From: JAGVXH01 sp041649755
GTDB taxonomy: Archaea; Nanobdellota; Nanobdellia; Pacearchaeales; GW2011-AR1
Assembly: GCA_041649755.1 (NCBI GenBank)
Contig: JBAZMK010000004.1
Coordinates: 29,128 to 93,127, forward strand
Length of the DNA stretch: 64,000 nt
Reading direction: 5' to 3'
Below are positions 16,621 to 25,953 of this stretch, in pieces (position 1 is the first letter of the stretch; each line of letters begins with the position of its first letter). The translations under genes and the position numbers were made by a program. The notes below the pieces were generated by a model that did not search any database, was not told the DNA's origin, and was given only the letters and a program-made list of their open reading frames with translations.

Positions 16621-19256
16621 ATAAAAAGAGTATGATAAAAGTAGGGGTAATTACTTTGTTATTTTTTATTTTTACTTTGGGGATTTTCTTTGCTTTTTTT
16701 TCTTCTGCGCAAGACTATCAGAAAGATTATTTTGTAGGGGAAACTTTAAAGTTAGATTTGGACAATTCAAATGTTCGCATTGTGACACCAAGTAGAGATT
16801 ATGTTGAAAAGGCAGATGGGCTTTTTTTTCTTTACTTGGGTGAAGAAGGGGATTATAGAGTTGAAGTAAAAAACAATAAAGGGACTTCTGTTTATGATTT
16901 CCATGTTTTTGAAAAAGAGAATCAGCCTATAGGGGATAATTTTTCCTCAGATGAAGAGGAGGGGTTATTTTCAGAAGATGATGAAACTGAGGGGTTTAAT
17001 ATCGAGCCTTTTATTGAATTAGGTAAACCTGTTAAAAATTCAATTTTAGTAAAGACTAATTCTTCTAATAAGGAAATCCTCTTGCCAAAAAATTATGAGA
17101 ATTTAAGTGTTATCGGGAGTTCTAATTATTCTTTGAAAAAGCCTTTTTATGATTTTCTTGGAGTTTTTGATGGGGGAGAAACTTTGGTTGTTGAGGATTT
17201 GGAAGAAGAGGTAGAAGTTGTTTATTATACTCCTGGACCGGAGAAATCTGAAAGAATCATTTCTGATATAAAAAAAGAAGTGGTTGTTTATTCTGAAACT
17301 CCTTATGAGAATGTTCTGGCTTCCACTACCCTTGATAGAGAAATTAGTTCGGATGAAAATTTAAAGGTTTATTGGAAAGAAGAAGGCAAGTATTTAGATT
17401 TTAATTTAAATGACTTAGATGGTAATGGTCTTTATGAAAATGTGGAGTGGGTCGTTCCGCATTTGTCTACACAGACTTTTGAAATAATAATTGAGATTTC
17501 CTTTGCTGAGCATCTTGATAGTCAGAGAAATTTTATAGAAGATATTTACGAATCTGTTTATGTTCTTGACGATATTTGGAGTTCAGAAATTTCTGATAAT
17601 GAGTATGTAAGAGTGAAGTTTGAAGAGAATTTAACAAATCAGAATGATATAACAATTTATCCAGAGGTTATCTTTGGGAATCCTAAAATAGAAGTCTACG
17701 AAATTAATGGTGTGGAAAAAATTGCTGAGTTTAGCGAGATTAAATCTGGCGAGTACAATAAAGTTTACTTAACAGGGCTATTAGGGGAGCAAGACACTTT
17801 TGATTTAAAAGTTGTCGGAGGGAGTTTGGAGTTTGACCATATAATAGATCCTTATTCACATAATAATGATTATGCCGAGTCTATTGGTCAGTCGACGACA
17901 ACCTCCACTTCTTATCAGGATAAAACTACCCTTACATTTACACCTGAACCGAATTCCACTTATCTTATTTTAGCTTCGTGGTTAGTTCAGGAAAGCAGTG
18001 CTTCTTATTCTGTTTATTCTAAACTAACAAGAACAACAGGTGTTGTGAAAGATTTTAATGAATTGATTTATATGCCGAAGGATACGACAGATTATATAAG
18101 TGGGGGGGCTATAGGGATAGATACTTTTGGCTCTTCGCCTGGGAGCCAGACTTACAAGATACAATATAGGTCAAGTAGCTCTTCTGGTACGGCAAGGATA
18201 AAAGAAGCAAAGATATTTGCGATTAGATTGTCTGATGAGGATTATTATAATGAATCTGAAGGAAGGGATACGACCACTTCTACTTCTTTTGTGGATAAAA
18301 ATCCGTTGACATTTACCCCAGATTCGGCAGGAGATTATATTATTATTGCGTCTGCAACTGGAGATGGTTCTGGAACTAACAGAGACTTTAGTATTCAACT
18401 TGAAATAGACGGAACGGGCTATAGTACTTCTAATCTTGAGCCTGTAAATGCTGCTAATAGGTATATGTGGGCAACAATTAAGAGGGTTAGTTTGGATTCT
18501 TCTTCACATACTATTAAGATTAAATATTTTGCCGAGAGCCCTTCTACTGCAGGGATTGCAGATGCGAGAGTAGTTGCTTTAAGAGCAGATGATTTCAGAA
18601 ATAATTATTATGCAGAGACAGAAGCAAGAGCAACGACTACTTCTACAACCTATCAGAACAGAGTAACTTTAACTCAGACCCCTCAAGCATCCGATTATTT
18701 GGTTATTGCAAGTTCGGGGATTGATGGGGTGGATACAGGTTCTTCAGCTTATACTCAATTAGTAAAATCTGGGACAACTTATGGAGAAATGCTGACTGAG
18801 ACTAAAGATACCTCAAATAGAGGTTATCCTTACTTTACAATCAAAAAAGAATCTTTATCAGAGGTTTCAACAAGGTGGGATTTGCAGTATCGGGCGGAAA
18901 GTTCTTATTATTCAGCAGGGATTCAGGATGCAAGAATCTCTGTTTTGGATTTAGCAAGACAGAGAAATTCCTTACCTACACACACTACTCCTATTCTTAA
19001 TTCCTCCCTTGGGATGAATGTGACCAGTGAGAATTTAACTATTTATAATCAATCTACTTATGATTCTGATGGGGATAATGTTAAAAATATTTTTAACTGG
19101 TATTTAAATTCAAGCAGTTTTGAGGTTTTGAATCTCCCTTTTGAAGGAGGGAGTAATTTTACATGGACGAAAGATTATTCGGGTTTAGAAAATGATGGGA
19201 CTGTTTCGGGAGCAGTTTGGAATGAGAGTTATGGGTATGATGGGAGGGGGGTTTAG
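16605..19256 (+). CDS. Large secreted/surface protein, N-terminal portion (frameshifted)
   Basis: This 883-aa reading frame begins with a signal peptide or anchor (residues about 11-32). Residues about 301-415 are a domain starting AEHLDSQRNFIEDIYESV that is also present in the giant protein at 57481. It is followed by three copies of a roughly 120-aa module, each beginning with a TTTST(S/T) segment (starting near residues 423, 550 and 670), then a segment ending in an Asp/Asn-rich GLENDGTVSG stretch. The start at 16605 is supported by a GGGGAG Shine-Dalgarno. The frame stops at 19256 just after a run of six G; one extra G would continue into the next open frame, so the gene appears frameshifted. 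Confidence 0.8.
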   Translation: MAGHLNKKSMIKVGVITLLFFIFTLGIFFAFFSSAQDYQKDYFVGETLKLDLDNSNVRIVTPSRDYVEKADGLFFLYLGEEGDYRVEVKNNKGTSVYDFHVFEKENQPIGDNFSSDEEEGLFSEDDETEGFNIEPFIELGKPVKNSILVKTNSSNKEILLPKNYENLSVIGSSNYSLKKPFYDFLGVFDGGETLVVEDLEEEVEVVYYTPGPEKSERIISDIKKEVVVYSETPYENVLASTTLDREISSDENLKVYWKEEGKYLDFNLNDLDGNGLYENVEWVVPHLSTQTFEIIIEISFAEHLDSQRNFIEDIYESVYVLDDIWSSEISDNEYVRVKFEENLTNQNDITIYPEVIFGNPKIEVYEINGVEKIAEFSEIKSGEYNKVYLTGLLGEQDTFDLKVVGGSLEFDHIIDPYSHNNDYAESIGQSTTTSTSYQDKTTLTFTPEPNSTYLILASWLVQESSASYSVYSKLTRTTGVVKDFNELIYMPKDTTDYISGGAIGIDTFGSSPGSQTYKIQYRSSSSSGTARIKEAKIFAIRLSDEDYYNESEGRDTTTSTSFVDKNPLTFTPDSAGDYIIIASATGDGSGTNRDFSIQLEIDGTGYSTSNLEPVNAANRYMWATIKRVSLDSSSHTIKIKYFAESPSTAGIADARVVALRADDFRNNYYAETEARATTTSTTYQNRVTLTQTPQASDYLVIASSGIDGVDTGSSAYTQLVKSGTTYGEMLTETKDTSNRGYPYFTIKKESLSEVSTRWDLQYRAESSYYSAGIQDARISVLDLARQRNSLPTHTTPILNSSLGMNVTSENLTIYNQSTYDSDGDNVKNIFNWYLNSSSFEVLNLPFEGGSNFTWTKDYSGLENDGTVSGAVWNESYGYDGRGV

Positions 19257-20473
19257 TTTATTATGAAAATAATCCTTTAGATAATACTTCTTGTAATATT
19301 AATTATGATAATAAATTCTGTTGTGATTTGGAGGAGCTTAGTGCAGGTTTTGTAAAAGATCAGAAGGTTGTTGCGGAAGTATTAGACTTTGATGCAGGTT
19401 TTGTGTCCGAGCCGGTGAGCTTAGTTACTTCGGAAGATGGTTTTTTTGTTTTTCCAGAGATTACAATAAAAGAAGCTGTAACTTTTCATAATGAGTGTGA
19501 AAAATTGTTAGTGAATCGTTCCGAACTTTTTTTAAATATCTCTACGGAAGATGGCTATGATAATATAAAATATTCCGTCAACTCCGGAGACGGCTTCTTT
19601 GAAGTGGTAGTATGTGAAGAGTGTAATAGTGCGGTTTTTTTAATTAATCTTTTTAAAGGAGAGAATAATATTACAATAACAGCCTATGGTGACAGAGAGG
19701 TTTCAAAGAATTTTTCAGTTTATTCTTTAGACTATTTAGAAATTAAAAGAGATATAAGTTGTATGGGTTGTTCTCAGAGAAGAGGAACTTTCCTGATTCC
19801 TCCTTCAAGGGAGATTCTCGTCAAAATAACTATTAATTCTTCTCATGAAGTTTCAGGGATTCTTGAAGAATATTTTCCTGTTGAATTTGAATCAGGAGAT
19901 TCTTTAGATTTTAATTCTTATAGTCTTACTCATAATTATATTAGTAATTATTTTTCAGGAAAGGAGTTTGAATTTTCTTACGAACTCAAATCTCCTAGAG
20001 TTTTTTTCCCAAGAGTGTATCTTTTCAGCTCTAAGTTTTATAATATTGAGGTTTTGGATAATGTCCGAGTTTCAAGGTTTTTCTTTTTGCCAGGTTTTTT
20101 TTATTTTAAGAATTTGGAAAAAGAAAATCCTTTTATGAAGAGATTCAGGGTCGGGAGTACTCATCCTTTGGTTATAAAATCTAATGATTCTATTTTAGAA
20201 TTGGTTGCAGTTTATCCAAAAGGTGAAAAGGAAGTTAAAGCTTCTCTTGATGAGAGACAGGATAAAGAGAGCCGTATCTTTGAAATTGTTTCTTCACTTC
20301 AAGATTTTGAAATTGATAAAATTTATCTTAGATTTAAAGTTAGAAAAAATCAAAATGTTCTTCTTTTTTCTGAACGGGAAAAGATTCCTGTTAAGAAGTA
20401 TAATGAAGATAGGAATAATGATTATTATGAGGCCTGGATAAAGGGTAAAAATTTTGAGTTTTTAATAGGATAA
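19241..20473 (+). pseudogene. C-terminal continuation of the frameshifted surface protein
   Basis: This open frame runs from just after a stop at 19238 to 20473 without a good start codon at its beginning. It continues as GGLVYYENNPLDN from the G tract at 19246-19251, in register with a 1-base deletion there. The encoded segment (about 410 aa) is rich in aromatic and acidic residues, contains several Cys (NKFCCDL, CMGCSQR) and looks extracellular. It may be expressed as part of the upstream protein if the frameshift is a sequencing error or a phase-variable switch. No family is recognised. Confidence 0.65.
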
Positions 20474-20486
20474 ATTATTTAAATAG
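20474..20486 (+). promoter_or_regulatory. TATA box of the glucan phosphorylase gene
   Basis: TTTAAATA at 20478-20485 lies about 24 bp before the ATG at 20505, giving a predicted leaderless transcript. Confidence 0.5.
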
Positions 20487-20504
20487 ATTTTTCTTGAACG
20501 AAGA

Positions 20505-22190
20505 ATGATTAAGCAATACTTTTTTGATTTTAATAAGCTTAAGATTGCTTATTTTAGTATGGAAATAGGGGTTGAGTCTAAAATTCCTACTTATTCAGGA
20601 GGACTCGGTGTTCTGGCGGGAGATATGCTTAGGAGTTCTGCAGACCTGAATCTTCCAGTTATTGGCGTTACACTTTTGTATAAAAAAGGATATTTTAAAC
20701 AAAAAATTGATTCTGGAGGGAATCAGCTTGAAGAGATTGAAACTTGGTCGCCAGAAAATTATCTTATAAAACTACCCAATAGGGTTTCTGTTAGTCTCAA
20801 TGGGAGAGATGTTTTTGTTGATTGTTGGCTTTATGAGATTAAGGGGATAAAAGGGACGGTGAATCCGATTATTTTTCTTGATACTGACTTGAATGAAAAT
20901 GAAGAACAGGACAGAGAGATTACAAAGAAACTCTATGGTGAAGGAGAAGATTACCGTATCTTACAAGAAGCAGTCTTAGGAATTGGAGGGTTTAGGATGG
21001 TTGAAAACTTAGGATGTTCAATTGAAAAATATCATATGAATGAGGGTCATTCTGCCTTTTTAACTTTGGAGATTTACAAAAAATCTTCAGGGGATAAATT
21101 AGAGGAGACCAGAAAGAGATGTGTTTTTACAACCCATACACCGGTTCCCGCAGGTCACGATGAGTTTAGTAAAGATATTGTTGAGAGAGTACTTCAGAAT
21201 AATATCCCAAGTGAAATAAAAGAACAAATCTTTTTTGATGATAAATTGAATATGACCTATTTGGGACTAAAGTTTAGTGGGCATATTAACGGGGTTGCAA
21301 AGAAACATGAAGAGATTTCTAAGAAGATGTTTCCTGATTACCACATAGAATCTATTACTAACGGGGTTCATTCAGTTTTTTGGACATCTGAATATTTTGC
21401 CAGTTTGTTTGATAAGTATATCCCTAATTGGAGAGAGGACTCTTTTAATCTTAGATATGTTATGAGTGTTCCTAAGGAGAAAATTTGGGTGGCACATATA
21501 AAATCAAAGAAGAAGATGATAGATTGGATTAATAAGAAATACTCTCTGCAAATGGATACTAAGACTTTTACTATAGGTTTTGCGAGAAGAGCGACGGGTT
21601 ATAAGAGGTGGGAACTGCTTTTGTCAGATTTGAACAGATTAAAGGAGATTGCGGGGAAGTTTGAAGGAATCCAGATAGTTTATGCAGGGAAGGCACACCC
21701 TAGAGATACGGAGGGTAAAGAGGTGATAAAAAGGATTCTTCAGAAGTCGAGAGATCTTGGGGCGAAGATTAAATTTTGTTTTATAGAAAATTATAATATT
21801 GATGTTGCTAAGAAACTTGTTTGTGGAGTTGATTTATGGTTGAATACTCCTCTTAGACCGAAAGAGGCTTCAGGAACATCTGGTATGAAGGCAGCACACA
21901 ACGGTGTTCCTCAGTTTTCTGTTTTGGACGGGTGGTGGCTCGAGGGTCATATAGAAAATGTAACAGGGTGGTCTATTGGACCCAATCCTGATGACGAGCA
22001 ACAAGCAGACCTAGATAAGAAAGAACTTGAGGACCTTTATTCAAAACTGGAGTATGTGATACTCCCCACTTATTATGAGTCCCGTGACGATTGGATTGGG
22101 ATAATGAGGCACACAATTTCTATTAATGCTTCTTTTTTTAATACTGATAGAATGGTTCAGCAATATGTTTCAAATGCCTATTTTAAATAA
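20505..22190 (+). CDS. glgP: Alpha-glucan (glycogen) phosphorylase, GT35
   Basis: This 561-aa enzyme is a GT35 phosphorylase that releases glucose-1-phosphate from alpha-1,4-glucans using pyridoxal phosphate. It is the short archaeal/bacterial form that lacks the long N-terminal regulatory extension. Landmarks are IAYFSMEIGVESKIPTYSGG, HMNEGHSAFLTLE, THTPVPAGHDEF, FARRATGYKRW and the PLP site ASGTSGMKAAHNG with K462. It follows a surface protein gene on the same strand but has its own TATA box. Together with the debranching enzyme at 30.7 kb it could degrade glycogen completely. Confidence 0.93.
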   Translation: MIKQYFFDFNKLKIAYFSMEIGVESKIPTYSGGLGVLAGDMLRSSADLNLPVIGVTLLYKKGYFKQKIDSGGNQLEEIETWSPENYLIKLPNRVSVSLNGRDVFVDCWLYEIKGIKGTVNPIIFLDTDLNENEEQDREITKKLYGEGEDYRILQEAVLGIGGFRMVENLGCSIEKYHMNEGHSAFLTLEIYKKSSGDKLEETRKRCVFTTHTPVPAGHDEFSKDIVERVLQNNIPSEIKEQIFFDDKLNMTYLGLKFSGHINGVAKKHEEISKKMFPDYHIESITNGVHSVFWTSEYFASLFDKYIPNWREDSFNLRYVMSVPKEKIWVAHIKSKKKMIDWINKKYSLQMDTKTFTIGFARRATGYKRWELLLSDLNRLKEIAGKFEGIQIVYAGKAHPRDTEGKEVIKRILQKSRDLGAKIKFCFIENYNIDVAKKLVCGVDLWLNTPLRPKEASGTSGMKAAHNGVPQFSVLDGWWLEGHIENVTGWSIGPNPDDEQQADLDKKELEDLYSKLEYVILPTYYESRDDWIGIMRHTISINASFFNTDRMVQQYVSNAYFK

Positions 22191-22997
22191 CTAGAACTGT
22201 TCTTCATAAAATTTCTGTCTTAAAAGTTCTCTATTGACTTTTTCTTTTCCCATTAAATTTTTAAAAACCCAAAATCTTTCAATAAACTTTTTTTCTTCAG
22301 GATTCCCCGAAATTGCAGAAGTAAAACGCCTAATTTCCTTAGATATTGGGCTTTTGCTATTTAAAATAGTGATAGGTTTCTTTTTATAAAGAGATTCTGC
22401 CATACATTTATTATCCCAGATTTTAGCCATAACCGGAATTTCGGCAATATTTTCTATGTCTTCTAGGCAGTATTCATAATCTGGCGAACGAATCTTATTA
22501 ACGATAATCCCCATAATAGGTGTTTCCTGTTCTTTTGCGATTACTGCGGCTTTTAGAGAAGTTTTAAGAGTCATATCGTCTGGGGTTGTTACAATAAAAA
22601 TTTTATCTGCTGCGGCGACTACAGGCTTTAACTCCTCATAATTTGGAGAAGAATCTAGAATTATAAAGTCGTATCTTGACTTAAATTTTCCTAAGACTTT
22701 TTTTAATTTGAAAACGTCAATCTCCCCATTATAATAAAGAGATGAGGGGATTATATCTATTCCGTGGGATTCATAGATTGCGTTGTGGAGAAGAGTGCCT
22801 GAAGGCGAAAGAGAGTCCTGAAGAGTAAACTCGTTTGTTAAATCAAGATAAAGCCCGATATTTGGTGCAGAAAAATTGGCGTCGACGAGAAGAACTTTTT
22901 TTCCAAAGTCATTAGCCAGAGAGCTTGCTGTTTCTAGCGCAATCGTCGTTTTCCCTACACCTCCTTTTATAGAAACAAAGGCTATAACTTCTGCCAT
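22191..22997 (-). CDS. MinD/ParA-like P-loop ATPase (second copy)
   Basis: This 268-aa protein is a paralogue of the ATPase at 12526. It has Walker A KGGVGKTTIALETA, DANFSAPNIGLYLDL and YDFIILDSSPNYEELKPV as Walker B-like block. The C-terminal tail (residues about 235-268) is longer than in the first copy. It ends one base after the phosphorylase stop, convergent with it. Its own TATA-like TTTTATAAAC is at about 23026. As with the first copy, a glycogen gene is adjacent; any functional link is inference. Confidence 0.88.
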   Translation of the reverse strand: MAEVIAFVSIKGGVGKTTIALETASSLANDFGKKVLLVDANFSAPNIGLYLDLTNEFTLQDSLSPSGTLLHNAIYESHGIDIIPSSLYYNGEIDVFKLKKVLGKFKSRYDFIILDSSPNYEELKPVVAAADKIFIVTTPDDMTLKTSLKAAVIAKEQETPIMGIIVNKIRSPDYEYCLEDIENIAEIPVMAKIWDNKCMAESLYKKKPITILNSKSPISKEIRRFTSAISGNPEEKKFIERFWVFKNLMGKEKVNRELLRQKFYEEQF

Positions 22998-23044
22998 TTA
23001 ATCCCCAAGAATTTTTGTATTAGAAAGTTTATAAAATTATCCAA

Positions 23045-24502
23045 TTACAAATCGCCAAATTTCTTTTGACCGGAAATTAGGTCTCTTAAAACTTCTTTTA
23101 AACTATTTATCTTAATTCTTTTTTGTTCGCAATTATCTCTATTTCTAACTGTGACATCTTGATTTTTTATAGATTCCCCATCAATAGTTATGCAGAAGGG
23201 GGTGCCAATTTCGTCATTTCTTGCATATCTTCTGCCGATAGAACCTGAGTCATCATAGGATACATAAGAATCTTTTTTTAACTCCTCATAAACTTCTCTG
23301 GAAATATTTACTAAATTTTCGTCTTTTTTTACTAAAGGGAGGACCGCTGCTTTAATTGGAGAGAGTGTAGGACTAAGTTTAAGCACGATTTCACCTTTGT
23401 CATTGTTGGAATAAGCGTCAAACAAGAAAACTAAAAATGCTCTTTCAACTCCCAAAGAGGGTTCTGCTACAACCATTGGAAGGACCTTATTTCCAGATTC
23501 TTCATCCATTATTTTTAAGTCTTTTTTTGAGTGTTTCTCGTGTTGTGTCAGGTCAAATATACCTCTGTCTGCAATACCTTGTAGTTCTTTCCATCCAAAA
23601 GGAAAATTGTACTCTATGTCCCAAGTATCTGTTGCATAATGAGATTTCTCTTCTTTAGTATGTTGTCTTATTCTGAAGTTTTCTGGATTAGCGCCGAGGC
23701 TGAAAAACCAGTTTAACTCTGTGGCAAGCCAGTAAGCATGCCATGAAAGGACAATCAAACCCTTCTTTAGAGCTTCTTTAATTTTCATTTTTTTCGGTTC
23801 TTTTTTCTTTTCCTGCATTTCAGAAGAGTAGACATAAACCTCAAGTTCTTCTAGTTGGGGATTCATAAACGGGCATTCTTTAGTTTTTTTCGGATTTATA
23901 AAATACTCAATTTCCATTTGTTCGAATTCTCTGCAACGAAACAAGAAATTTCTCGGAGCAATCTCATTTCTAAACGATTTCCCTATTTGGGCGATTCCAA
24001 AAGGGAGTTTCAGGCGGGCATTCTCCTGAACTAACTTAAAGTCTGAGAAGATTAGCTGTGCAGTTTCTGGTCTTAGATAGGCGTTAACCGAATCTTCTTT
24101 AATTGGACCGACAGAAGTCGTGAACATCGGGTTAAATTCGCCTTTATATTCTAACCCCCCTCCGCACTTTTCACAATAGGCATTTTCTAATTCGTGTTTG
24201 TCTACTTTTGATTTTGTCTTGCACTTTTTGCATACAACCGCTAAATCTATGAAGTTGCCTACATGACCCGAAGCTTCCCAGACGGCTGGATTTGTAATAA
24301 TTGCCCCATCAATTCCAACAATATCTTCTCTCTGATGAACATGATAATCCCACCAAGAGTCTTTTATGTTTTTCTTGATTTCTGAACCGAGAGGACCAAA
24401 GTCCCAAAAGCCTGCAAGACCCCCGTAAATCTCCCCAGAAGGATAAACAAAACCCTTTCTTTTGCAAAAATTTGTCATTTCATCAATTGTAATTTTCTTC
24501 AT
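23045..24502 (-). CDS. glyS: Glycyl-tRNA synthetase (class II, archaeal/eukaryotic type)
   Basis: This 485-aa enzyme charges tRNA-Gly. It starts with a family-typical FCKRKGFVYPSGEIYGGLAGFWDFGPLG. A zinc-binding Cys cluster (CKKCKTKS...CEKCGG) follows near residue 95. Class II motif 2 is FGIAQIGKSFRNEIAPRNFLFRCREFEQME, and motif 3 is in EPSLGVERAFLVFL. The anticodon-binding domain is at the C-terminus (VVLPLVKKD-like). A TATA-like TTTTTATAAAC lies 25-35 bp upstream on the minus strand. Its length is within the usual range for archaeal homologues. Confidence 0.96.
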   Translation of the reverse strand: MKKITIDEMTNFCKRKGFVYPSGEIYGGLAGFWDFGPLGSEIKKNIKDSWWDYHVHQREDIVGIDGAIITNPAVWEASGHVGNFIDLAVVCKKCKTKSKVDKHELENAYCEKCGGGLEYKGEFNPMFTTSVGPIKEDSVNAYLRPETAQLIFSDFKLVQENARLKLPFGIAQIGKSFRNEIAPRNFLFRCREFEQMEIEYFINPKKTKECPFMNPQLEELEVYVYSSEMQEKKKEPKKMKIKEALKKGLIVLSWHAYWLATELNWFFSLGANPENFRIRQHTKEEKSHYATDTWDIEYNFPFGWKELQGIADRGIFDLTQHEKHSKKDLKIMDEESGNKVLPMVVAEPSLGVERAFLVFLFDAYSNNDKGEIVLKLSPTLSPIKAAVLPLVKKDENLVNISREVYEELKKDSYVSYDDSGSIGRRYARNDEIGTPFCITIDGESIKNQDVTVRNRDNCEQKRIKINSLKEVLRDLISGQKKFGDL

Positions 24503-24587
24503 AGTAAATAAGATGTTAGAGAGTTTATAAAAATATTGAATCCATAGATATATAAAATAGCAATCCTTATAATTTTTGGAGGTGAAT
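24503..24587. promoter_or_regulatory. Divergent promoters of glyS and a small membrane protein gene
   Basis: TTTATAAAAATATT near 24522-24535 reads as a minus-strand TATA box for glyS. TATATAAAATAG at about 24549-24560 serves the plus-strand gene, whose ATG at 24588 is preceded by a GGAGGTGA Shine-Dalgarno. Confidence 0.5.
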
Positions 24588-24761
24588 ATGGCTAAATTAA
24601 CAGCATGGCTAGTAACTATCCTTGGTATTGTACTTTTATTAGTTCCATTGGAGATTATAAGTCTAAATGATTTGTGGTTCCAGTGGGTTCTTGCTATCTG
24701 CGTACTTGCTATTGGTATAGGAAAACTCGTAAGAAATTACACTTATAAAAAGAAAAAGTAA
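24588..24761 (+). CDS. Small two-helix membrane protein
   Basis: This 57-aa protein has two hydrophobic helices (about residues 3-22 and 29-46) and a basic tail ending in YKKKK. The start at 24588 (MAKLTAWLVT) is preferred over an in-frame TTG at 24576 because a perfect GGAGGTGA lies just before it. No function is known. It stands alone between divergent glyS and a tRNA. Confidence 0.65.
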   Translation: MAKLTAWLVTILGIVLLLVPLEIISLNDLWFQWVLAICVLAIGIGKLVRNYTYKKKK

Positions 24762-24822
24762 TTTCTGTAAAAAATTTATTTTTTAGTTAAATTTAAAAGA
24801 ATTCTTTATTTGGGATACTTAG

Positions 24823-24897
24823 GCTCCCGTAACTCAGCCTGGATAGAGTGCTAGCCTTCTAAGCTAGAAGTCGCAGGTTCAAATCCTGCCGGGAGCG
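24823..24897 (+). tRNA. tRNA-Arg (TCT)
   Basis: The acceptor stem is GCTCCCG/CGGGAGC with discriminator G. The D-arm contains GG, the anticodon stem CTAGC/GCTAG closes loop CTTCTAA, giving anticodon TCT for AGA/AGG codons. The T-loop TTCAAAT is canonical. No intron is present. Confidence 0.95.
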
Positions 24898-24944
24898 TAC
24901 TTCTTGATAAATCTTTAAAAACTATTGAATTTTACTTTTATTGT

Positions 24945-25015
24945 GCAGGTATAGCCAAGCAGTAAGGCAATCGGCTGCAACCCGATGATCCCAGGTGCAA
25001 TTCCTGGTACCTGCT
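24945..25015 (+). tRNA. tRNA-Cys (GCA)
   Basis: The acceptor stem GCAGGTA/TACCTGC is followed by discriminator T, the normal base for Cys. Anticodon stem ATCGG/CCGAT closes loop CTGCAAC, giving GCA. The T-loop is TGCAATT, so position 55 is G instead of the usual T, and the D-loop reads AAGCAGTAA with no GG pair. The tRNA is otherwise well paired and is probably functional. Confidence 0.92.
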
Positions 25016-25086
25016 TTCAGGCTTTTCAAAAGACTTTGTTTTGTGCCAGGGCAAATGAATAAAAAGCCATTTTCCGTTTTGTTGAT

Positions 25087-25909
25087 ATGGAATTTAACGT
25101 TCGTTTGATTTTTATGGTGATTGGTTTTCTTATAGCTATTTTGTTCTTCGAGATTTTGATTAAGAAGCTTAAGGTTACTCTTTTGAAGAAGGCAAGGAAC
25201 AAGAAACAAATATCTAATATAAAATTTCTTACAAGGGTTTCTAGTATATTGTTTTTAATTCTTGTTTTCTTTGTCTTATTCTTCGCGTATTTTAAGTCTT
25301 GGACCGGTGTGGGGATTTTTGTTGGTTTGATAACTGCGGGGGCTAGGGTTTGCATTACAGAGACCTATCACTGGCGTTGCGGCTTGGTTAATGATGACGG
25401 TGAAGAGACCGTTTAGTATTGGTGACAGGATTATTATTGGTGATGTTCGGGGGGACGTTTATGATATTACCCTAACACATATTTATTTAGACGAAGTTGG
25501 CGCGGGAATATCTTCTGGCGAAGTAACTGGTAGAAATATTATGGTTCCAAATTATTTGTTCTTCGAGCAGAATATCATTAATTATACACTGAATCACGAT
25601 TTTGTTTTGAGCAGTCTTGATGTTTCGATTACTTACGAGAGCGATTTGGATAAGGCAATCGAGATTATAGAAAGTGTGGCTAATAAACATCTTTCTGAGT
25701 TAAAAGAGAAACATAAGGAAGCGCCTTATACTCGGATTAGTATGGCGGAGAGTTCAATGATTGTAAGCTTGAAGTTTTACGTTCCTGCAAGGCAGATGAT
25801 GGAATTGAAGAGCAAGGTTACCAAGGAGATTTACGATTTGATTAAAAAAGAAAAGAAGGTTGAAATTGCCTACCCTCATACTGAAGTAATTTTTAGAAAT
25901 AAGAAATAG
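25087..25909 (+). pseudogene. MscS-type mechanosensitive channel, frameshifted
   Basis: Two overlapping frames together encode one small MscS-family channel that would release solutes on osmotic downshock. The first frame (from ATG 25087) gives two N-terminal membrane helices. At a run of five G (25338-25342) the correct pore sequence switches to the other frame: GLGFALQRPITGVAAWLMMT continues into VKRPFSIGDRIIIGDVRGDV, the pore-lining helix and beta domain. The downstream frame ends at 25909. Removing one G restores a full-length protein of about 273 aa. This could be a real mutation, a phase-variable tract or a sequencing error. Confidence 0.85.
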
Positions 25910-25953
25910 TTGGTGTTAGTTAGAAATAAAAACTCCTATTTCTACACATTATT

